A DNA stretch of 9,144 nucleotides from Candidatus Eiseniibacteriota bacterium (GTDB lineage Bacteria > Joyebacterota > Joyebacteria > Joyebacterales > Joyebacteraceae), in NCBI GenBank assembly GCA_030609605.1, contig JAUWBY010000073.1:1-9144 (forward strand), written 5' to 3'. Positions within the stretch are counted from its first letter, which is position 1. Each line of letters begins with the position of its first letter. Both the position numbers and the translations under genes were made by a program. The notes below the pieces were generated by a model. That model was not told the origin of the DNA, did no database searches, and saw nothing but the letters and a program-made list of their open reading frames with translations. Of this stretch, positions 6,138-9,144 are shown in pieces.

Positions 6138-7151
6138 ATGAGTACTAGAACACAACTCAAGACCGCGTTCTCGATCGCGATCGTTCTGGGGTTCATCGTG
6201 GCCCCGGTAATCGCCTGGGGCGGCGTCGACCTCGCCATCACTAATGTCGAGATCGAGTGGGCAGGTGCTCAGTATTTCGTGCACGCCGAAGTCACTCTCC
6301 AGGGCACCGGCGACACCGGCACCGTCACAACCCAGGTCAACTACTATGCCGACGGCTCACCGACCGGTTCAGAACCGTACAGCGCGGCGATGACTACCGC
6401 CGTTACATGCGAGGGATCCTACCCCGATTGTGACGGAATCTGCCCCTCTATCATCATCGACGGCCAGTTGGTCCCCGGATCCTGCTCCAACTGGGTCGAT
6501 CCGGGAAGCTGCGCGTGCGTGTACGTCACCGTCTCACTGGATCCCGGTCCCATAATGTACGGTGGAGAGAGTTCCTGCACCGTCGTGATCGATGAAGGAG
6601 ACGAGATCGACGAGACCGACGAGATGAACAACTCGATGACGGTCCCTCTCGATCCGCCCAACATCGACCTCTCGATCGAGGAGATGAACATCGTCTGGAA
6701 CGGCGGGGACTTCGTGATCGAGGCAATCGTCAAGGCGTCCGTGCAGGGCGAGCACGACGGCTTCGTCTCAGACGTGACCTTCTATGTCGACGGTGCGTTT
6801 GTCGGAAGTGTGATCTATGATGCTGAGCACTTCGGCCCCAATCCATCGATCAAATGTGAGGACACCTATCCCGCATGCAACGGGCTCTGCAAGCCGACAA
6901 TCATCAATGGAAGCCTGATAAGCGGGAACTGCACAGACTGGTTCTTCGAGGACCGGTGTTCCTGCATCTACCTGGTCCTCAAGTGCTCCGACCCGCAGCC
7001 GTACACCGGCCAGATGATCGCACACGGCGTTGTCGACGACACCCAATCGGTCGAAGAAGCCGATGAAACGAACAACGACATGTACGCCGAGATCTCCGGC
7101 GTACCGGTTGAGCCACTGTCCTGGACGCTCATCAAGGCGCTCTACAAGTAG
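6138..7151 (+). CDS. Secreted tandem CARDB-like protein with six-cysteine inserts
   Basis: A 337-residue exported protein with a signal peptide at about 1-26 (TQLK, a hydrophobic core, then PVIA before WGG). The mature protein is two repeats of about 146 residues. Each starts with a strand of the type VDLAITNVEIEWAG (about 30 and 176) and ends with a CARDB-like hallmark, DEIDETDEMNN (155-165) and QSVEEADETNN (303-313). Between these, each repeat carries six cysteines with identical spacing, C-x6-C-x3-C-x13-C-x8-C-x-C: residues 91, 98, 102, 116, 125, 127 and 240, 247, 251, 265, 274, 276. Each repeat also has a seventh cysteine at a non-equivalent place (147 and 283). Disulphide pairing in an exported Ig-like fold is likely. 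CARDB domains are known as adhesion or spacer modules in surface proteins. No enzyme motif, sorting signal or lipobox is seen. The ligand and role are unknown. Confidence 0.8.
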   Translation: MSTRTQLKTAFSIAIVLGFIVAPVIAWGGVDLAITNVEIEWAGAQYFVHAEVTLQGTGDTGTVTTQVNYYADGSPTGSEPYSAAMTTAVTCEGSYPDCDGICPSIIIDGQLVPGSCSNWVDPGSCACVYVTVSLDPGPIMYGGESSCTVVIDEGDEIDETDEMNNSMTVPLDPPNIDLSIEEMNIVWNGGDFVIEAIVKASVQGEHDGFVSDVTFYVDGAFVGSVIYDAEHFGPNPSIKCEDTYPACNGLCKPTIINGSLISGNCTDWFFEDRCSCIYLVLKCSDPQPYTGQMIAHGVVDDTQSVEEADETNNDMYAEISGVPVEPLSWTLIKALYK

Positions 7152-7215
7152 CGCTCAGCCGAGCGATCAGCCGAGGCAGCTACGCCTCGCTCGCCCACGG
7201 CACATGGACAACAGA
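7152..7215. other. Structured 3' flank of the CARDB gene
   Basis: Just past the stop codon, TCAGCCGAG occurs twice (from about 7157 and again 14 nt on), and CGAGGC / GCCTCG can form a 6-bp hairpin with a 6-nt loop. There is no T-run. The paired elements may stabilise the 3' end ahead of the stronger hairpin downstream. Confidence 0.35.
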
Positions 7216-7247
7216 AACGGGCCATCTTGAGAAGTAGATGGCCCGTT
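7216..7247. terminator. Bidirectional hairpin terminator between CARDB gene and groEL
   Basis: A perfect 12-bp stem (AACGGGCCATCT at 7216-7227 and AGATGGCCCGTT at 7236-7247) with an 8-nt loop lies between two convergent genes. The sequence after the stem is TTCTCCG on the plus strand and TTCTGTTGTCC on the minus strand, counting the terminal TT of the stem. The minus direction, serving groEL, has the better T-rich tail. It probably ends both transcripts. Confidence 0.75.
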
Positions 7248-7330
7248 CTCCGTATCTGATGCCAGTCCGGTCCGCACCGCCGTCCACTCATGCAGACGAG
7301 CGGCCGTGACGTGCGGAGCCGGAACTGACA

Positions 7331-8950
7331 CTAGTACATGTCACCGCCGGGCACCGGTGGGTTCTTATCATCCTCAGGCTTGTCTGTGAGAATGGCCTCG
7401 GTCGTCAGAAGGAGGCTCGCCACACTTGCGGCGTTCTGCAGTGCCGTGCGAACAACCTTCGTTGGATCCATGATGCCGGCCTTCACGAGATCCTCGTACT
7501 TCTGCGTCGCCGCATTGTATCCGAATTGGGATTCCTCGCTGCTGCGAACTTCCTCCGCCACGATCGAACCCTCGGCGCCCGCGTTGGCCGCTATCTGACG
7601 GATTGGCGCCTCAAGCGATTTGACAACGATGTCGATCCCCGTCTGAACATCGTGGTTCTTCGGCCTGAGCTTCCGAAGAACCGCCGCCGTCCTCAAGAGA
7701 GCCACGCCACCACCGACGACTATGCCTTCCTCAACTGCGGCGCGAGTCGCGTTCAGGGCATCCTCGACACGCATCTTCTTCTCTTTCATGGCGATTTCAG
7801 TCGCCGCTCCTACACGGATGACGGCCACACCGCCGGCCAGCCGAGCAAGCCGCTCCTGCAGCTTCTCGACGTCGTAGCTGGACGTCGAACGCTCGATCTC
7901 CTTGCGTATCTGATCGATCCTACCCTTGATCGCGGACACTTTGCCTGCGCCCTGCACGATGGTGGTGTTGTCCTTGTCTATCAGGATGCGCTTTGCACGT
8001 CCGAGGTCCTTGAGCTGGACGTTCTCAAGCTTGAGCCCCTTCTCCTCGGAGATGACGGTCGCACCTGTCAGGACTGCCATGTCCTCGAGCATCGCCTTCC
8101 GGCGGTCCCCGAAGCCGGGCGCCTTGACCGCAGCGCCGTTGATCGTCCCGCGAAGCTTGTTGACGACGAGCGTAGCCAGTGCCTCGCCCTCCACGTCCTC
8201 CGCCACGATCAGGAATGGGCTGCCCTGCTGAGCTATCTTCTCGAGAATCGGCACCAGATCCTTCATCGCAGACAGCTTCTTGTCGTTGATAAGGATGTAG
8301 GCGTTGTCCAGCACGACCTGCATCCGCTCCGCGTCATTGACGAAGTACGGTGAGAGGTAGCCCCGGTCGAACTGCATGCCCTCGACGACTTCGAGCGAAG
8401 TCTCGACGCTCTTGGCTTCCTCTATCGTGATGACGCCGTCCTTGCCTACCTGCTCCATGGCGTCCGCGATGAGATCACCGACCTCCGTGTCGCTGTTGGC
8501 GGACACTGTGGCAACCTGCGCGATCTCCTTGCGAGTCTTGACGTCCCGCGACTGATTCTCCAGTTCCGAGATGGCCTTTCCTACGGCCCGCTCCATTCCG
8601 CGCTTGAGGTACATCGGGTTCGCGCCGGCCGTCACATTCCTGAGACCCTCAGCAACCATCGACTGAGCCAGCACGATGGCCGTTGTCGTTCCGTCGCCGG
8701 CGGCGTCGGCAGTCTTTGTAGCGACTTCCTTCAGCATCTGTGCGCCCATGTTCTCGTAGGGCTGCTCCAGATCGATCTCTTTGGCGATCGTCACGCCGTC
8801 GTTCGTGATGACGGGAGAGCCATACTTCTTTTCGAGAATGACGTTGCGCCCCCTCGGACCCAACGTAACACGAACGGCGTCTGCGAGCTTGTCCACGCCC
8901 CTGCGCAGGTGCTCTCGCGCTGCCGCATCAAATTCAACCTGCTTAGCCAT
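7331..8950 (-). CDS. groEL: Chaperonin GroEL (60 kDa)
   Basis: 539 residues, full length for the family. It forms the double-ring ATP-dependent folding cage that works with GroES in the cytoplasm. Family signatures are plain: VTLGPRGRNV at 28-37, TNDGVT with the ATPase aspartate D51, the nucleotide loop GDGTTT at 85-90, the apical-domain GMQFDRGYLSPYF segment at 191-203, and RVEDALNATRAAVEEG at 394-409 with D397 equivalent to E. coli D398. The C-terminus ends PVPGGDMY instead of the usual run of GGM repeats. AGGAG lies 8 nt before the ATG. The gene follows groES by 47 nt in the standard groESL order. The operon promoter, and any CIRCE element, would lie beyond the right edge of the window. 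Confidence 0.98.
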   Translation of the reverse strand: MAKQVEFDAAAREHLRRGVDKLADAVRVTLGPRGRNVILEKKYGSPVITNDGVTIAKEIDLEQPYENMGAQMLKEVATKTADAAGDGTTTAIVLAQSMVAEGLRNVTAGANPMYLKRGMERAVGKAISELENQSRDVKTRKEIAQVATVSANSDTEVGDLIADAMEQVGKDGVITIEEAKSVETSLEVVEGMQFDRGYLSPYFVNDAERMQVVLDNAYILINDKKLSAMKDLVPILEKIAQQGSPFLIVAEDVEGEALATLVVNKLRGTINGAAVKAPGFGDRRKAMLEDMAVLTGATVISEEKGLKLENVQLKDLGRAKRILIDKDNTTIVQGAGKVSAIKGRIDQIRKEIERSTSSYDVEKLQERLARLAGGVAVIRVGAATEIAMKEKKMRVEDALNATRAAVEEGIVVGGGVALLRTAAVLRKLRPKNHDVQTGIDIVVKSLEAPIRQIAANAGAEGSIVAEEVRSSEESQFGYNAATQKYEDLVKAGIMDPTKVVRTALQNAASVASLLLTTEAILTDKPEDDKNPPVPGGDMY

Positions 8951-8958
8951 GCTGCTTA

Positions 8959-8963
8959 CTCCT
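8959..8963 (-). promoter_or_regulatory. Shine-Dalgarno of groEL
   Basis: AGGAG on the minus strand, 8 nt before the groEL ATG, within the 47-nt groES-groEL gap. No hairpin interrupts the gap, in keeping with cotranscription. Confidence 0.7.
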
Positions 8964-8997
8964 GCTGGTTGGCCTGTTCCGTTGCCTGCATCGCCTG

Positions 8998-9144
8998 CTA
9001 GAGAACGGCCAGAATGTCATCATCCTTCATGAAAAGGAACTCATCGCCATCGACCGTGATCTCGCTGCCCGACCACTTGCCGAAGAGCACGCGGTCGCCG
9101 GGCTTCACGTCGAGCGGCTGGAGCGTGCCCTTATCGTCCCGCTC
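8998..9144 (-). CDS. groES: Co-chaperonin GroES, C-terminal half (cut by window edge)
   Basis: The last 48 codons plus a TAG stop of the 10-kDa co-chaperonin, which caps the GroEL ring. The reading frame gives TLQPLDVKPGDRVLFGKW followed by a DGDEFLFMKDDDILAVL ending, matching the conserved GroES C-terminus (GDRVLFGK, then DGEEYL, then DDILAV). Family members have about 95-100 residues, so roughly the N-terminal half, including the mobile loop, lies past position 9144. The gene is immediately upstream of groEL and in the same operon. Confidence 0.97.
   Translation of the reverse strand, partial: ERDDKGTLQPLDVKPGDRVLFGKWSGSEITVDGDEFLFMKDDDILAVL

Noticed and set aside
5960..6148. 62-codon plus-strand open frame in the GH57/CARDB spacer
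   Set aside because: It has no SD at usable distance, a proline-rich low-complexity product, and overlaps the CARDB start. Chance openness in high-GC DNA explains it.
7526..8353. 275-codon plus-strand frame opposite groEL
   Set aside because: Antisense shadow of a highly conserved gene, with no start signal or recognisable product.

Overview
The window is a high-GC bacterial chromosome fragment with five confidently placed protein-coding genes and the 3' end of a sixth. Nothing in it is phage-, plasmid- or transposon-like. The main clue to the organism is the long secreted glycoside hydrolase, which ends in a FlgD/T9SS-type C-terminal beta-sandwich (a PNP motif, then YDVSGRLA, then PSGIYFVR). 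Such tails are typical of FCB-group and neighbouring uncultured phyla. The high GC and the short intergenic tandem repeats would suit lineages such as Eisenbacteria or Krumholzibacteriota, but this placement is inference and no marker gene in the window settles it.

Layout. Positions 1-108 hold 36-bp tandem repeats cut by the window edge. Positions 117-1145 (-) encode a type I L-asparaginase. The 254-bp divergent spacer that follows carries three 42-bp tandem repeats right behind the asparaginase start. Positions 1400-2554 (+) encode a lipoprotein with a probable TIM-barrel glycosidase fold. It converges on a 1046-residue secreted GH57-CBM25 alpha-glucan enzyme (2551-5691, -), and the two stop codons interlock in one CTAG. 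Positions 5692-6137 are non-coding and contain a good sigma-70-type promoter (+) and a long leader. Positions 6138-7151 (+) encode a secreted protein of two CARDB-like repeats, each with an identically spaced six-cysteine insert. A 12-bp perfect-stem terminator sits between it and the convergent groEL (7331-8950, -), which is preceded by the 3' end of groES (8998 to the right edge, -).

Function. The GH57 enzyme, the lipoprotein hydrolase and the CARDB protein are all exported and suggest an envelope or extracellular polysaccharide role, with starch or glycogen as the likeliest substrate of the GH57 enzyme because of its CBM25. Asparaginase and GroESL are housekeeping. No multi-gene defence or mobile system is visible. 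The most unusual items are the six-cysteine CARDB repeats, the in-frame tandem repeats on both sides of the asparaginase gene, and the long leader of the CARDB gene.
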